NCBI RefSeq assembly: GCF_000719345.1
Contig: NZ_JOFX01000044.1
Location: 1 to 64,000, forward strand
Length of the DNA stretch: 64,000 nt
Direction of reading: 5' to 3'
From: Streptomyces sp. NRRL F-2664
GTDB lineage: Bacteria; Actinomycetota; Actinomycetes; Streptomycetales; Streptomycetaceae
In this document: positions 53,147-62,900 of the stretch, in pieces
Layout of the letters: each line of letters opens with the position of its first letter
How positions within the stretch are numbered: the first letter of the stretch is position 1
Program-made: the position numbers and the translations under genes
The notes under the pieces: model-generated
Database searches by the model: none
Told to the model about the DNA's origin: nothing
What the model saw: only the letters and a program-made list of their open reading frames with translations

Positions 53147-55399
53147 TCAGCGCCGCTCGGCCGGCGCCGGCAGCGGCAGTTCGAACCAGACGACCTTGCC
53201 GCTGCTGAGCCGGGTCGCGCCCCAGCGCCGCGCCAACCGGTTGACCAGGAACAGACCCCGGCCGCCCTCGTCGGTGTCGCGTGCCCGCCGCTGGCGCGGC
53301 AGCTGCGGGGAGTCGTCCCCGACCTCGCAGCGCAGCACGTCCGTCCGCAGCAGACGCAGCGTCACCGGCCGCTCCGCATACCGCACGGCATTGGTCACCA
53401 CCTCGCTGACCAGCAGCTCCAGCGAGTCGCTCAGCTCCTCCAGACCCCACCGGGTCAGCGCCCGGCGGGCGAACCGCCGGGCCCGGCCCGGCGCGGTCTC
53501 CTCCGGGTCCAGGAACCAGTACGCGACGTCACTGGGCGCGATGCCGTCGAACCGGGCCGCCAGCAGCGCGATGTCGTCGTCCCGGTCGCCCGGCCCCAAC
53601 ATGTCCAGCACGTCGTCGCACAGGGCCTCCAGCGGCGGCGGATGGTCCAGGCCGGTCAACTGCGCCGTCGTCGCCAGCCGCTCGCGGAGCTGCTCGATAC
53701 CGGTCCACACGTCCCGCAGGCGCGACTCCACCAGACCGTCGGTGTAGAGCAGCAGCGTGGCCCCGGCGGGCGCGTCCAGCTCCACGGCCTCGAAGTCCAC
53801 GCCGCCGACGCCGATCGGCGCGCCGGGCGGCACGCGCAGCACCTCGGCCCGCCCGCCCAGGTGCAGCAGCACCGGTGGCGGGTGGCCGGCATTGGCGATG
53901 GTGATCCGGTGCGCGACCGGGTCGTAGACGGCGTACATGCACGTCGCCATGCGGTCCGAGCCCAGGCGCTGCGCCTGCTCGTCCAGGTGGTGCAGCACCT
54001 CGGCGGGCGGCAGGTCCAGCTGAGCCAGGGTCTGCGCGGTGGTGCGGAGCTGACCCATGATCGCGGCAGACGTCATGGAATGGCCCATGACGTCACCGAC
54101 GACGAGCGCGACCCGGCTGCCCGGCAGCGGTATGGCGTCGTACCAGTCGCCGCCGACCCGGGCCGTCTCGGCCGCGGGCAGGTAGCGCGAGGCCAGCCGC
54201 ACACCGGTCGGCTGCGGCAGGCTGTCGGGCAGCATCGTGCGCTGGAGCTCGTCGGCGATGTACGCCTCACGGCCGTACAGGACGGCCTTGTCGATGCCCA
54301 GCGCGGTGTGCGTGGCGAGTTGGGCGGCGACCAGCAGGTCGTTCTGCTCGAAGGCGGGCCGCTCCGGGCTGCGCAGGAAGACCGCGGCACCGATCACCCG
54401 GCGCCGGCCGCGCAGCGGCGCGAGGACCGCACGGTTGCCGCGCGGCAGCGGATGCTCCACCCCGAGCAGCTCGGGCAGTGCCGCCCGGGCGCCGGCGGAG
54501 GACGCGAACACGGGCCGTACGCCGCGCAGCACCTCCGCGAGCGCACCGCCCGGCCGGATCTCGCACAGCTCGGCCGCGGGCAGGTCGCCCTGCGGGCCGA
54601 CCAGCGGCAGCTGGCTGAAGTCGAGCTCGCCGGTGGCCCCCGCGGCCCCGGCGAGGTCCGTTCCCGCGCCGATGGTGCTGCTGATGTCCGTGAGATCGTC
54701 GATCGGCCGGAGCCGGTCGGTGCGGCGCAGCCTTAAGACGACCGGCCCGACGGGCCGCTCGTCACCGACCGGGAGCGGGTCGCGCAGGTAGACGAGGATG
54801 GCGTCGGAGAAGGTCGGGACGGTGGCCCGGCACAGGCCGAGCACGATCTCGTCGAGGTCGATGCCGCGGGCGATCCGCCGGGTGGCCGCGCCGACGAAAC
54901 GCAGCCGGTCCCCCTCGCGGCGCGCTGCGCTCGCCTCCGGGGAGCCTCCGCCCGGTACGGCGGGGCCTCCGGTCCCGCGCACGTCCGCCGCGCCGCTCCC
55001 GGCGCCGGCGGGAGCCGGCCCGGTCACCGCACCGCGGGCCGAGGCGCCGTGGGCCCCGACGACGTCCGACGGGTCACGGGGACGGGCGTTGTCATGGCTG
55101 CGGCCCGGGCCGGGACCGGTGCCCGCGGGCCCGGAGCCCGCGGCGGCCGGCACGTCCGCCGCCGCTCCGCGCGGCCGGGGGAGACCCGAGCCGGTGCCCG
55201 CCGCCGAGCGTGCGGCCCGTACGTCGGAAGCGGCGGCCGCGGCCGCCGCGCCCGGATCGCCCGAGGGGCCGGCGCCCGCGGCAGGCGTGCGCACGGCCTC
55301 GGTGGCGGCGATGGGCGCCTTGCCGTGGCCGGCCTCGTCCGTACCTCCGCCGGAGGCGACGGGCTGCGGGCCCTCCTGGGAGGTGGGGTACTCCGTCAC
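53147..55399 (-). CDS. SpoIIE-type PP2C phosphatase with GAF and ATPase (anti-sigma-like) domains
   Basis: 750 residues from the GTG at 55399. A long Ala/Gly/Pro-rich N-terminus (1-~155) precedes a GAF-like domain (~165-370), a PP2C/SpoIIE domain (~390-610) with metal-binding RVGGDWYDAIPLPG and VVGDVMGHS and DRDDDIALLAARF, and a C-terminal HATPase_c/RsbW-like domain (~625-750; SLELLVSEVVTNAVRYA, DTDEGGRGLFLVNRLARRWG). It probably both dephosphorylates an anti-anti-sigma factor and phosphorylates or binds a partner in a stress or development switch. No partner gene is next to it. Confidence 0.94.
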   Translation of the reverse strand: MTEYPTSQEGPQPVASGGGTDEAGHGKAPIAATEAVRTPAAGAGPSGDPGAAAAAAASDVRAARSAAGTGSGLPRPRGAAADVPAAAGSGPAGTGPGPGRSHDNARPRDPSDVVGAHGASARGAVTGPAPAGAGSGAADVRGTGGPAVPGGGSPEASAARREGDRLRFVGAATRRIARGIDLDEIVLGLCRATVPTFSDAILVYLRDPLPVGDERPVGPVVLRLRRTDRLRPIDDLTDISSTIGAGTDLAGAAGATGELDFSQLPLVGPQGDLPAAELCEIRPGGALAEVLRGVRPVFASSAGARAALPELLGVEHPLPRGNRAVLAPLRGRRRVIGAAVFLRSPERPAFEQNDLLVAAQLATHTALGIDKAVLYGREAYIADELQRTMLPDSLPQPTGVRLASRYLPAAETARVGGDWYDAIPLPGSRVALVVGDVMGHSMTSAAIMGQLRTTAQTLAQLDLPPAEVLHHLDEQAQRLGSDRMATCMYAVYDPVAHRITIANAGHPPPVLLHLGGRAEVLRVPPGAPIGVGGVDFEAVELDAPAGATLLLYTDGLVESRLRDVWTGIEQLRERLATTAQLTGLDHPPPLEALCDDVLDMLGPGDRDDDIALLAARFDGIAPSDVAYWFLDPEETAPGRARRFARRALTRWGLEELSDSLELLVSEVVTNAVRYAERPVTLRLLRTDVLRCEVGDDSPQLPRQRRARDTDEGGRGLFLVNRLARRWGATRLSSGKVVWFELPLPAPAERR

Positions 55400-55707
55400 G
55401 CGTGGAATTCCGTCCGTTTGCGCTCGATGTGCGCTGCACTCAACTCGGTCAGTCGCGGTATACCCGCTCAGCGGCCCGGGCACCATCGCCCGAAGGTTCC
55501 TCGCTCCAACTTCTCGCCCCCGGCCCACGGCCGGGAGCACCCCGGGCGGAACCCCGCCCCTCGTCGCCTCTCGTCGTGTGTCGACCTCCGGTCAGATCCC
55601 TTGCACGAAACGACACTTGCCGGTGTGCGGCCCGATCGCACCGTCCCGCGGACGCGACCTCGCGGAGGACGATCCTACGGTTGAACCCCGGGGGCGCATC
55701 AAGGGTC
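55400..55707. other. Intergenic region before the SpoIIE-type gene
   Basis: This 308-base stretch lies between the DUF402 stop and the SpoIIE-type start, both on the minus strand. It shows no coding pattern, perfect palindrome or terminator that I can support; it presumably holds the phosphatase promoter. Confidence 0.5.
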
Positions 55708-56427
55708 TCATGAGGTCATATGCGCCGGGGTGCGGTCCCAGTCCTCGGGCAGGGCGGGAATCCGCCAGGCCGGGTCCGGCCGCCAGTCCTGCCACCCCGC
55801 GGAGAACGGAGCCCCCCATTCCTCGATCGCGGCAACTGCCGCCCGGCCCGCCTGCCGTACCCGGCCGGCCTGCTCACGGCCCATCAGGCCGGACCGCTGC
55901 GCCTGCGCGAACTCGTCCTCGTCCAGCCACTTCCAGCTGCGGTCCGGGTAGACGGCGATGTCGAGGAAGTGGTCCGCGGAATCCACTCCGCCGGCCCAGC
56001 GCGACCGCGGCTCCTCCAGATTGACGTACCAGTTCTTGAACTCCCAACCCGGTCCCCAGAACAGCCAGACGGACCAGGGGTCACCGGGTCGGGCCAGTTT
56101 CAGGACACCTCCGCCGAACCAGCGCGAGCGCACGGTGGTCCGCGGCGCGGTGTAGCGGGTGGCGAGCGGCTCCTCGTGGACGGGTGTGCCGTCGGCGAGC
56201 ACCGGTTTGACGCATTCGGTGCCGGGCGCCATCCACACGGCGAGCAGCTCGTCGGTGTCCTGCACGACCGTCACCGGGCGGCAGATGTGCACCGCGCCCT
56301 CCCGTCCCGGGGCGTGGTCGCGGTAGCGCCAGAGGATCTGGTCCCCGGGCGACCAGCGCGTCCCGCGCGCAGGGACCGGCGGCGCGGCCGGCACCCGGCC
56401 GCCCCCGGGCTTGGAAGTACCTGTCAT
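55708..56427 (-). CDS. DUF402 domain protein
   Basis: 239 residues, cytoplasmic, with the DUF402 core: a Trp/Tyr-rich beta barrel (QILWRYRD, TDELLAVWMAPGTECVKPV, WFGGGVLKLARPGDPWSVWLFW, WEFKNWYVNLEEPRSRW) and the acidic metal-site DSADHFLDIAVYPD plus WKWLDEDEF. Relatives are nucleoside-phosphate phosphohydrolases (Ntdp/FomD type) that use a divalent metal bound by these Asp residues. The substrate here is unknown. A 110-base gap separates it from the fumarase stop. Confidence 0.9.
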   Translation of the reverse strand: MTGTSKPGGGRVPAAPPVPARGTRWSPGDQILWRYRDHAPGREGAVHICRPVTVVQDTDELLAVWMAPGTECVKPVLADGTPVHEEPLATRYTAPRTTVRSRWFGGGVLKLARPGDPWSVWLFWGPGWEFKNWYVNLEEPRSRWAGGVDSADHFLDIAVYPDRSWKWLDEDEFAQAQRSGLMGREQAGRVRQAGRAAVAAIEEWGAPFSAGWQDWRPDPAWRIPALPEDWDRTPAHMTS

Positions 56428-56537
56428 GCGCAGATCTTAGGGCGGGGGCCCGTACGCCCGCTGCGGTGCAGGTCACCAGGCGATTCGGGGACGGCGAACG
56501 TCCGGATCCGGCCCCCGCCCGAGGGCCCGACGGCAGG

Positions 56538-57941
56538 TCAGGGGCGCGTCATGCGCAGGACGTCCAGGGCCTCGTCGAGCTGCTCCAGGGTGAGCGCGCC
56601 GCGCTCCACGTAGCCGGACTCCAGGACGATCTCCCTGATGGTCCGGCGCTCGGCGAGGGACCTCTTGGCGACCTTCGCGGCCTCCTCGTAGCCGATGTAG
56701 CGGTTGAGCGGGGTCACCACGGAGGGCGAGGACTCTGCGTACTCCCTGGCCCGGGCCTCGTCGGCGGTGATCCCGTCGACCGTGCGGTCGGCCAGCAGCC
56801 GGCTCGCGGCGGCCAGCAACCGGATCGATTCGAGGAGGTTCCGCGCCATCACCGGCAGCATCACATTGAGCTCGAAGTTGCCGGCCGCGCCGGCCACCGC
56901 GACGGTGGCGTCGTTCCCCATGACCTGTGCGGCGACCATCAGGACGGCCTCCGGGACGACCGGATTGACCTTCCCGGGCATGATCGAGGAGCCGGGCTGG
57001 AGATCCGGGAGACTGATTTCGGCCAATCCGGTCCGCGGACCGGAGGCCATCCAGCGCAGGTCGTTGCAGATCTTGGTGAGCGAGACGGCGACCGTGCGGA
57101 GCATGCCGGAGGTCTCCACCAGCGCGTCGCGGGCGCCCTGGGCCTCGAAGTGGTCGCGCGCCTCGGTCAGCGGCAGGCCCGTGGCGACCGCCACCTCGGC
57201 GATCACGGCGGCCGAGAAGCCGGGCGGGGTGTTGATGCCGGTGCCCACCGCCGTCCCGCCCAGGGGGAGTTCGGCCAGGCGCGGCAGGGACGAGCGCAGC
57301 CGCTCCACCCCGTAGCGGATCTGGGCCGCATACCCGCCGAACTCCTGGCCCAGCGTGACCGGCGTGGCGTCCATCAGATGGGTCCGCCCGGCCTTGACCA
57401 CCCGCTCGAACTCGGCGGCCTTGCGCTCCAGCGCGGCGGCGAGCCGCTCCAGGGCGGGGACCAGGTCGTTCGCCACGGCTGCGGTGGCGGCGATGTGGAT
57501 GGACGAGGGGAAGACGTCGTTGGAGCTCTGCGAGGCGTTGACGTGGTCGTTGGGGTGCACGTCCCGGCCGAGCCGCTCGGAGGCCAGGGTCGCGATCACC
57601 TCGTTGGTGTTCATGTTGGAGGAGGTCCCGGACCCGGTCTGGAAGACGTCCACGGGGAAGTGGTCGTCCCACCGGCCGTCCGCGACCTCGGCGGCCGCGG
57701 ACCGGATCGCGTCCGCGACGTCCTGCTCCACCACGCCGAGCCGGGCGTTCACCTGCGCCGCCGCGGCCTTGATCCGGGCGAGGGCCTCGATGTGGGCCCG
57801 CTCCAGCCGCTGCCCCGATACGGGGAAGTTCTCCACGGCGCGCTGGGTCTGCGCCCGCCACTTGGCGTGGAGGGGTACCCGCACGTCCCCCATGGAGTCG
57901 TGCTCGATCCGGAACCCGCCGCTGTGCTGATGATCTGTCAT
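56538..57941 (-). CDS. fumC: Class II fumarate hydratase (iron-independent)
   Basis: 467 residues. It hydrates fumarate to L-malate in the TCA cycle without a metal cluster. Signatures: [25 protein letters not shown], the TGINTPPGF loop, and [12 protein letters not shown] (signature Ser and flexible loop) near 318. The ATG at 57941 has a GGAGGCAG sequence upstream. It lies 2.2 kb from a class I enzyme for the same reaction, so the cell can choose between iron-free and Fe-S forms. Confidence 0.95.
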   Translation of the reverse strand: MTDHQHSGGFRIEHDSMGDVRVPLHAKWRAQTQRAVENFPVSGQRLERAHIEALARIKAAAAQVNARLGVVEQDVADAIRSAAAEVADGRWDDHFPVDVFQTGSGTSSNMNTNEVIATLASERLGRDVHPNDHVNASQSSNDVFPSSIHIAATAAVANDLVPALERLAAALERKAAEFERVVKAGRTHLMDATPVTLGQEFGGYAAQIRYGVERLRSSLPRLAELPLGGTAVGTGINTPPGFSAAVIAEVAVATGLPLTEARDHFEAQGARDALVETSGMLRTVAVSLTKICNDLRWMASGPRTGLAEISLPDLQPGSSIMPGKVNPVVPEAVLMVAAQVMGNDATVAVAGAAGNFELNVMLPVMARNLLESIRLLAAASRLLADRTVDGITADEARAREYAESSPSVVTPLNRYIGYEEAAKVAKRSLAERRTIREIVLESGYVERGALTLEQLDEALDVLRMTRP

Positions 57942-58049
57942 GTGCGCTGCCTCCTCGAAAAGGTGAGCGGTTCTCGGGTGGAAAGTGTTCCCAATTTCCC
58001 TACTGACCAGTAAATACCGTGGGTAACGCCCACATTCGGGGAGGCATCC

Positions 58050-59200
58050 ATGCCACGTGCCCGTACGAAGCCCACGCTCAGATCTACCGTCGCCGCCGTC
58101 GCCGCGTTCGCGGCCGCCCTGGGAGGCGCCACCGCCGTCACCCCCATGGCCCAGGCGGCCACCCCCACCGGCATAGTCAAGCCCCTCCCGCCCGAGCTGG
58201 AGGCGATCCGCGCCGCCGAGGCCGTCACGATCTACGGCGACCCCGCCGTGCGCCCACCGGCCGACCGCAGGACCGGCCTGATCTCGCTGGGCGACAGCGA
58301 GATCTCGGGCGAGGGCATCGGCACCTACGACCCCGCGACCAACACCCCGGACAACCAGTGCCACCGCTCGCCCGACGCCGCGATCCACCGCACCGGCATC
58401 CCCGCCGACCTCACCTTCAACGTCGCCTGCTCCGGCGGCCACACCGGCAACATCAGGATCGGCTGCGCCGGCTACGTTCGGACGCCACCTGGGGCCGCAA
58501 CGACGCGGTGCCCGCGTTCCAGAAGGGCATGCGCGCGGCAGCCCTCGCCTCCGGCGCGATCTACCTCGACAACTCGCGCCTCTTCCACGGCCACGAGGTG
58601 TGCATGGAGGACACCTGGGCCCGCGGACTCCATCTGGACCTCGCCGACCACTTCCCGTGGGACGAGGACACCGCCCGCCAGTCCTTCCACCCCAATGACC
58701 GTGGACACGGCGCCTTCGCGTCCTGTCTGACCCAGCTGTACCGGTCGGGGCTGCGCGAGGCCTCCTGCGCCGACCCCGCCAGCACCGGAACGCCCGTCCT
58801 GCGCGGCGGAGCCTGGGACGACAGCTTCGGGCCGCTCAGGAACGAGGCGACCGGCACCTGCCTCGACTCCTCCGGCGGATCCAGCGCCAACGGCACGAAG
58901 ACCGTCGGCTGGGACTGCCACGGCGGCCGCAACCAGGGCTGGTGGTACGACAGCACCCGCCGGTCCGTCCACACGGAACTGACCCATGACCGCTGCCTCG
59001 ACGCCCCCGGCGCCGCCTACGGCCCCGGCACCGGCCTGATCATCTGGAACTGCCACGGCGGGGCGAACCAGCAGTTCGTCCGCGACGGTGCCACCCTGAG
59101 GCCCGCCGCCGCCCCGGGCATGTGCCTGACCCTGGCCGCCGCCCAGGAACCGCTGCGCCTGCAGACCTGCAACGGATCCGCGAACCAGCGTTTCGCGTGA
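58050..59200 (+). pseudogene. SGNH hydrolase with ricin-B lectin domain, broken by internal deletion and frameshift
   Basis: The first frame (58050 to about 58475) encodes a signal peptide (to AQA|ATP, ~36) and the GDSL-type block [19 protein letters not shown] through HTGNIRIG. At NIRIG|CAGY about 120 residues normally following in this family are missing, including the GxND block. After a further one-base loss near 58475 the other frame continues [17 protein letters not shown], the Asp-His block [12 protein letters not shown] and the ricin-type lectin repeats (CLDSSGG, QGWWYDS, CLDAPGA, NQQFV, ANQRFA). The catalytic core is therefore incomplete. Both defects are visible directly. Confidence 0.8.
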
Positions 59201-59253
59201 CCCCACCGGCCCGGCCCCGCCCCGCCCCGCACGGCGGAGCCGGGCCCGGCCGG

Positions 59254-60021
59254 CTACAGGGAGTCCAGCTGCGCGCGCACCTCGCGCGGCCGGTTGGTGA
59301 TCAGAGTGTCCACGCCGAGCCGCACGCACAGCTCCACGTCCTCCGGCTCGTCCACCGTCCACACCCGCACCCGCAGCCCCTTGGCCCGGAGCCGGGCCAC
59401 CAGCCCCGGGTCCTTGCGCACCAGATCGATGCCGGGCCCGGCGTGCCCCGCGAACGGCGGCCTGGGCGGCCGCAGCCGCCGCTCGATCAGGTGGACGGCG
59501 GGCAGGCCGGGCGCCAGCCGGTTCAGCCTCACCAGGGCGTTGCGGGAGAAGCTCATCACCTCCACCAGCCCCGCCGATCCGTCGGCCAGGCCGTGGTCCT
59601 TCAGCACCCGCACCAGCTCGGCCTCCAGCCGGCCCCCGGCCCGGGTGGGGTGCTTGGTCTCGACGGCCAGACCGACGGGCCGGTCGGCGGCCAGAGCCTC
59701 CTTCAGCAGGTCCTCGAACAGCAGCACCTGCGACCCGCGGTGCTCCTCGCCCTTCCAGCCGCCGAAGTCCAGCGCGGACAGCTCCTCGTACGTCATCTCC
59801 GAGACCACCCCGCGCCCGTCGGAGGTCCGTTCCACACGCCGGTCGTGCACGCAGACCAGCCGGTGGTCGGCAGTGAGCCGGACGTCGCATTCGAGGGCGT
59901 CCGCGCCGTCCTCGATGGCCTGCCGGTAGGCGGCGATGGTGTGTTCGGGGTGCTCGTGGGAAGCCCCGCGATGCGCGACGATCCGGACGGCCCGGTCGGC
60001 ACGGAGCTGCATGTGCGTCAT
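59254..60021 (-). CDS. Glycerophosphodiester phosphodiesterase
   Basis: 255 residues from the ATG at 60021. It hydrolyses glycerophosphodiesters to glycerol-3-phosphate and an alcohol. The active site is in VAHRGASHEHPEHTIAAY and ALECDVRLTADHRLVCVHD, giving His, Glu, Asp and His; the later VETKHP and ITNRPREV are family marks. There is no signal peptide, so it acts in the cytoplasm on deacylated phospholipids or on lipoteichoic-like polymers after uptake. Confidence 0.93.
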   Translation of the reverse strand: MTHMQLRADRAVRIVAHRGASHEHPEHTIAAYRQAIEDGADALECDVRLTADHRLVCVHDRRVERTSDGRGVVSEMTYEELSALDFGGWKGEEHRGSQVLLFEDLLKEALAADRPVGLAVETKHPTRAGGRLEAELVRVLKDHGLADGSAGLVEVMSFSRNALVRLNRLAPGLPAVHLIERRLRPPRPPFAGHAGPGIDLVRKDPGLVARLRAKGLRVRVWTVDEPEDVELCVRLGVDTLITNRPREVRAQLDSL

Positions 60022-60123
60022 GCCCCGAAGGTATCCGCATGCGCGCGACGCCCCCGTACCGCATGCTGCCCGGACGGCGGAACAGCAGATGTACGGATCC
60101 TGCGGCCGCGGGGGCGGAAGCGC

Positions 60124-60161
60124 CCGAGGGGCCCTCCGCCGTCCGGCGGAGGGCCCCTCGG
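60124..60161. terminator. Terminator hairpin after the class I fumarase gene
   Basis: A 17-base stem (60124-60140 with 60145-60161, loop GTCC) built on CGAGGGGCCCTCCGCC lies 26 bases past the minus-strand fumarase stop. Confidence 0.85.
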
Positions 60162-60187
60162 TCACGGGCCCGGCTACGGACGGGGCG

Positions 60188-61852
60188 TCACAGCCCCGGG
60201 CCGCGCACCGGAATGTGCGTGAACGTCGGCTCCGGCGCCGGGTTCTGGAAGAAGTCGTTGCCCTTGTCGTCGACCACGATGAACGCCGGGAAGTCCTCGA
60301 CCTCGATCTTCCAGACCGCCTCCATGCCGAGCTCCTCGTACTCCAGGACCTCGACCTTCTTGATGCAGTCCTGGGCGAGGCGCGCCGCGGGCCCGCCGAT
60401 CGAGCCCAGGTAGAAGCCGCCGTGCGCGGCGCACGCGTCCGTCACCTGCTGCGAGCGGTTGCCCTTGGCCAGCATGACCTTGGAGCCGCCCGCCGCCTGG
60501 AACTGCTCGACGTAGGAGTCCATGCGGCCGGCCGTGGTCGGGCCGAAGGAGCCCGAGGCGTAGCCCTCGGGGGTCTTGGCAGGACCGGCGTAGTAGACCG
60601 GGTGGTCCTTGAGGTACTGCGGCATGTCCGCACCCGAGTCCAGCAGTTCCTTGATCTTGGCGTGCGCGATGTCGCGCGCCACGACCAGCGGGCCGGTCAG
60701 CGACAGGCGGGTCTTGACCGGGTGCTTGGTCAGGGTGGCCAGGATGTCGTCCATCGGCTGGTTCAGGTCGATGGAGACGACGTCCGAGGACCGCGACAGG
60801 TGCTCGTCCGTGGTGTCGGGCAGGAAGCGGGCCGGGTCGCGCTCCAGCTGCTCCAGGAAGACGCCCTCCGCGGTGATCTTCGCGGTGGCCTGGCGGTCCG
60901 CCGAGCAGGAGACGGCGATCGCGACGGGCAGGGAGGCGCCGTGGCGCGGCAGGCGCACGACGCGGACGTCGTGGCAGAAGTACTTTCCGCCGAACTGCGC
61001 GCCGATGCCGATCTTCTGGGTGAGCTCGAAGACCTGCTGCTCCAGGGCCTCGTCACGGAAGCCGTGGCCCAGCGGGGAGCCCTCGCGCGGCAGCTCGTCG
61101 AGGTAGTGCGCGGAGGCGTACTTCGCCGTCTTCAGCGCGTGCTCGGCAGAGGTGCCGCCGACCACGATCGCCAGGTGGTAGGGCGGGCAGGCCGCCGTGC
61201 CGAGCGAGCGGATCTTCTCCTCCAGGAACTTCATCATGGAGGCCTCGTTCAGGACGGCCTTGGTCTCCTGGTAGAGGAAGGACTTGTTGGCCGAGCCGCC
61301 ACCCTTGGCCATGAAGAGGAACTTGTACGCGCCGCCGTCGGTCGCGTACAGCTCGATCTGCGCGGGCAGGTTCGAGCCGGTGTTCTTCTCCTCCCACATG
61401 GTGAGCGGGGCCATCTGCGAGTAGCGCAGGTTCAGGCGGGTGTAGGCGTCGTAGATGCCGCGCGAGAGCGCCGCCTCGTCACCGCCCTCGGTGAGGACGT
61501 TCTGGCCGCGCTTGCCCATGACGATCGCCGTGCCCGTGTCCTGGCACATCGGCAGGACGCCGGCCGCCGCGATGTTCGCGTTCTTGAGCAGGTCCAGCGC
61601 GACGAACTTGTCGTTCGAGGACGCCTCGGGGTCGTCGATGATGCGGCGCAGCTGCGCGAGGTGCGCGGGGCGAAGGAAGTGCTGGATGTCGTGGACGGCC
61701 TCCTCGGCGAGCGTGCGCAGCGCCTCCGGCTCGACCTTGAGGAACGTACGGCCGTCCGCCTCGAAGGTGGACACGCCCTCGGCGGTCACCAGCCGGTAGG
61801 GGGTGGTGTCCTCACCCAGGGGCAGCAGGTCGGTGTACGCGAACTCCGGCAT
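60188..61852 (-). CDS. Class I fumarate hydratase ([4Fe-4S])
   Basis: 554 residues from the ATG at 61852, preceded by GAGGA nine bases upstream; an ATG at 61861 abuts that site and is less likely. It converts fumarate to malate with an oxygen- and iron-sensitive cluster. The three Cys ligands are C103 (PMCQDTG), one in GTAACPPYH and one in [10 protein letters not shown]-terminal swivel domain: [16 protein letters not shown] and [16 protein letters not shown]. The gene is monocistronic, ending at a terminator. Its promoter region has an iron-box-like palindrome at 61942-61957. Confidence 0.95.
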   Translation of the reverse strand: MPEFAYTDLLPLGEDTTPYRLVTAEGVSTFEADGRTFLKVEPEALRTLAEEAVHDIQHFLRPAHLAQLRRIIDDPEASSNDKFVALDLLKNANIAAAGVLPMCQDTGTAIVMGKRGQNVLTEGGDEAALSRGIYDAYTRLNLRYSQMAPLTMWEEKNTGSNLPAQIELYATDGGAYKFLFMAKGGGSANKSFLYQETKAVLNEASMMKFLEEKIRSLGTAACPPYHLAIVVGGTSAEHALKTAKYASAHYLDELPREGSPLGHGFRDEALEQQVFELTQKIGIGAQFGGKYFCHDVRVVRLPRHGASLPVAIAVSCSADRQATAKITAEGVFLEQLERDPARFLPDTTDEHLSRSSDVVSIDLNQPMDDILATLTKHPVKTRLSLTGPLVVARDIAHAKIKELLDSGADMPQYLKDHPVYYAGPAKTPEGYASGSFGPTTAGRMDSYVEQFQAAGGSKVMLAKGNRSQQVTDACAAHGGFYLGSIGGPAARLAQDCIKKVEVLEYEELGMEAVWKIEVEDFPAFIVVDDKGNDFFQNPAPEPTFTHIPVRGPGL

Positions 61853-61941
61853 TGGGGCCATTCCTCACTCGGCAGACAGCACTGACGACCAATTTGGCAG
61901 CGCAGTCCTCCAGCGTAGGACCTCCCGCCGGGCGTGTGTTT

Positions 61942-61957
61942 GTGAGGTAGGGCTCAC
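61942..61957. promoter_or_regulatory. Iron-box-like palindrome in front of the class I fumarase gene
   Basis: GTGAG-N6-CTCAC within GTGAGGTAGGGCTCAC resembles the actinobacterial DmdR/IdeR box (TTAGGTTAGGCTAACCTAA) at about 11 of 17 positions. It lies 90 bases upstream of the fumarase start and 53 bases before the divergent DUF1707 start. Iron control of an Fe-S fumarase would be sensible; the match is imperfect. Confidence 0.4.
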
Positions 61958-61974
61958 TCGCGCCCCATCGGTAG

Positions 61975-62009
61975 TATCGCGATCTATCGTGTCTCGCTAT
62001 GCTGGCGTC
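61975..62009 (+). promoter_or_regulatory. Leaderless promoter of the DUF1707 gene with TATCG repeats
   Basis: TATGCT (61998-62003) is a good -10 box, ending seven bases before the GTG start with no ribosome binding site between. TATCGCGATCTATCGTG (61975-61991), with two TATCG copies and the palindrome ATCGCGAT, occupies the spacer and -35 region. It looks like a regulator site overlapping a leaderless promoter. Confidence 0.6.
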
Positions 62010-62690
62010 GTGGACCTGGAAAAGCACCCCGCCGCCCCTGCCCCCGCACCCGCGCCCGTGCCCGCCGGGCTGCGCGCCTCGGACGCCGACCGGGACCGGT
62101 TCGCGCAGATCCTGGGCGACGCCGTCGCCGAGGGCAGGCTGACCGCCGAGGAGCACTCCGAGCGCCTGGACACGCTGTACGCCGTCAAGACGGTCGGCGA
62201 GCTGGAGGCGCTCGTACGGGATCTGCCCGCGCCCGGCGGCGCGCATGCCGCGTCCCCGGTGTCCGCGGCCTCCTACGCCGGAGCCGCCGTGGGCCCCGCC
62301 GCCGAGACCCTCGTCGCCGTGTGCAGCAGCTCCAGCCGCAAGGGCCGGTGGCGGCCGGGCGCGCACACCCGCGCGGTCTCGGTCATGGGGGACATCACCA
62401 TCGACCTCACCCAGGCCGTCTTCGAGCAGCAGGTCACCGAGATCAACGTGACCTGCGTGCTCGGCAACGTGGAGGTCCTGGTCCCCGAGAACGTCACCCT
62501 GCGCGGCTACGGAAGCGGCGTCCTCGGCAACTTCGAGGTGCGCGGGGAGGGCCGCGGGCAGACCGATCCGCAGGCCCCCGTGGTGATCGTCCGCGGGTTC
62601 GCGCTGCTCGGCAACATCGAGGCGCGGCCCAGGATGGGAGCCCGCCTGGTCGACCTCGCACGCAAGCTGCGCGGGCGCCGGGACGGCTGA
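62010..62690 (+). CDS. DUF1707 and LiaF-like C-terminal domain protein
   Basis: 226 residues, GTG start, probably translated from a leaderless message. After a Pro/Ala-rich stretch, DUF1707 (about 21-75; LRASDADRDRFAQILGDAVAEGRLTAEEHSERLDTLYAVKT) is followed by a variable linker and a LiaF/DUF2154-type beta roll (about 110-215; VSVMGDITIDLTQAVF, VTCVLGNVEVLVPENV, GFALLGNIEARP). There is no membrane helix. LiaF domains control cell-envelope stress two-component systems; a similar sensing role is plausible but unproved. Confidence 0.88.
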   Translation: MDLEKHPAAPAPAPAPVPAGLRASDADRDRFAQILGDAVAEGRLTAEEHSERLDTLYAVKTVGELEALVRDLPAPGGAHAASPVSAASYAGAAVGPAAETLVAVCSSSSRKGRWRPGAHTRAVSVMGDITIDLTQAVFEQQVTEINVTCVLGNVEVLVPENVTLRGYGSGVLGNFEVRGEGRGQTDPQAPVVIVRGFALLGNIEARPRMGARLVDLARKLRGRRDG

Positions 62691-62900
62691 CGGCAGCGGT
62701 GCCGGCTCGTGGTGAGGCCCGACGGCGCCGGCAGAGCGGCCGGTGGCGGGGGCCGGGGCGCGGCGGCGCATGCGGAGGCGGAGGGTCTCGTTTCGGACGA
62801 ACCCCGGCCGCCCCGTGGCACACAGTGCATAGGGGCGCGTACAGCGGGTAGGGACAGGTGCGTCGTCTCTCGCTCGCGTATACGTCGTCAGGAGTAGACC

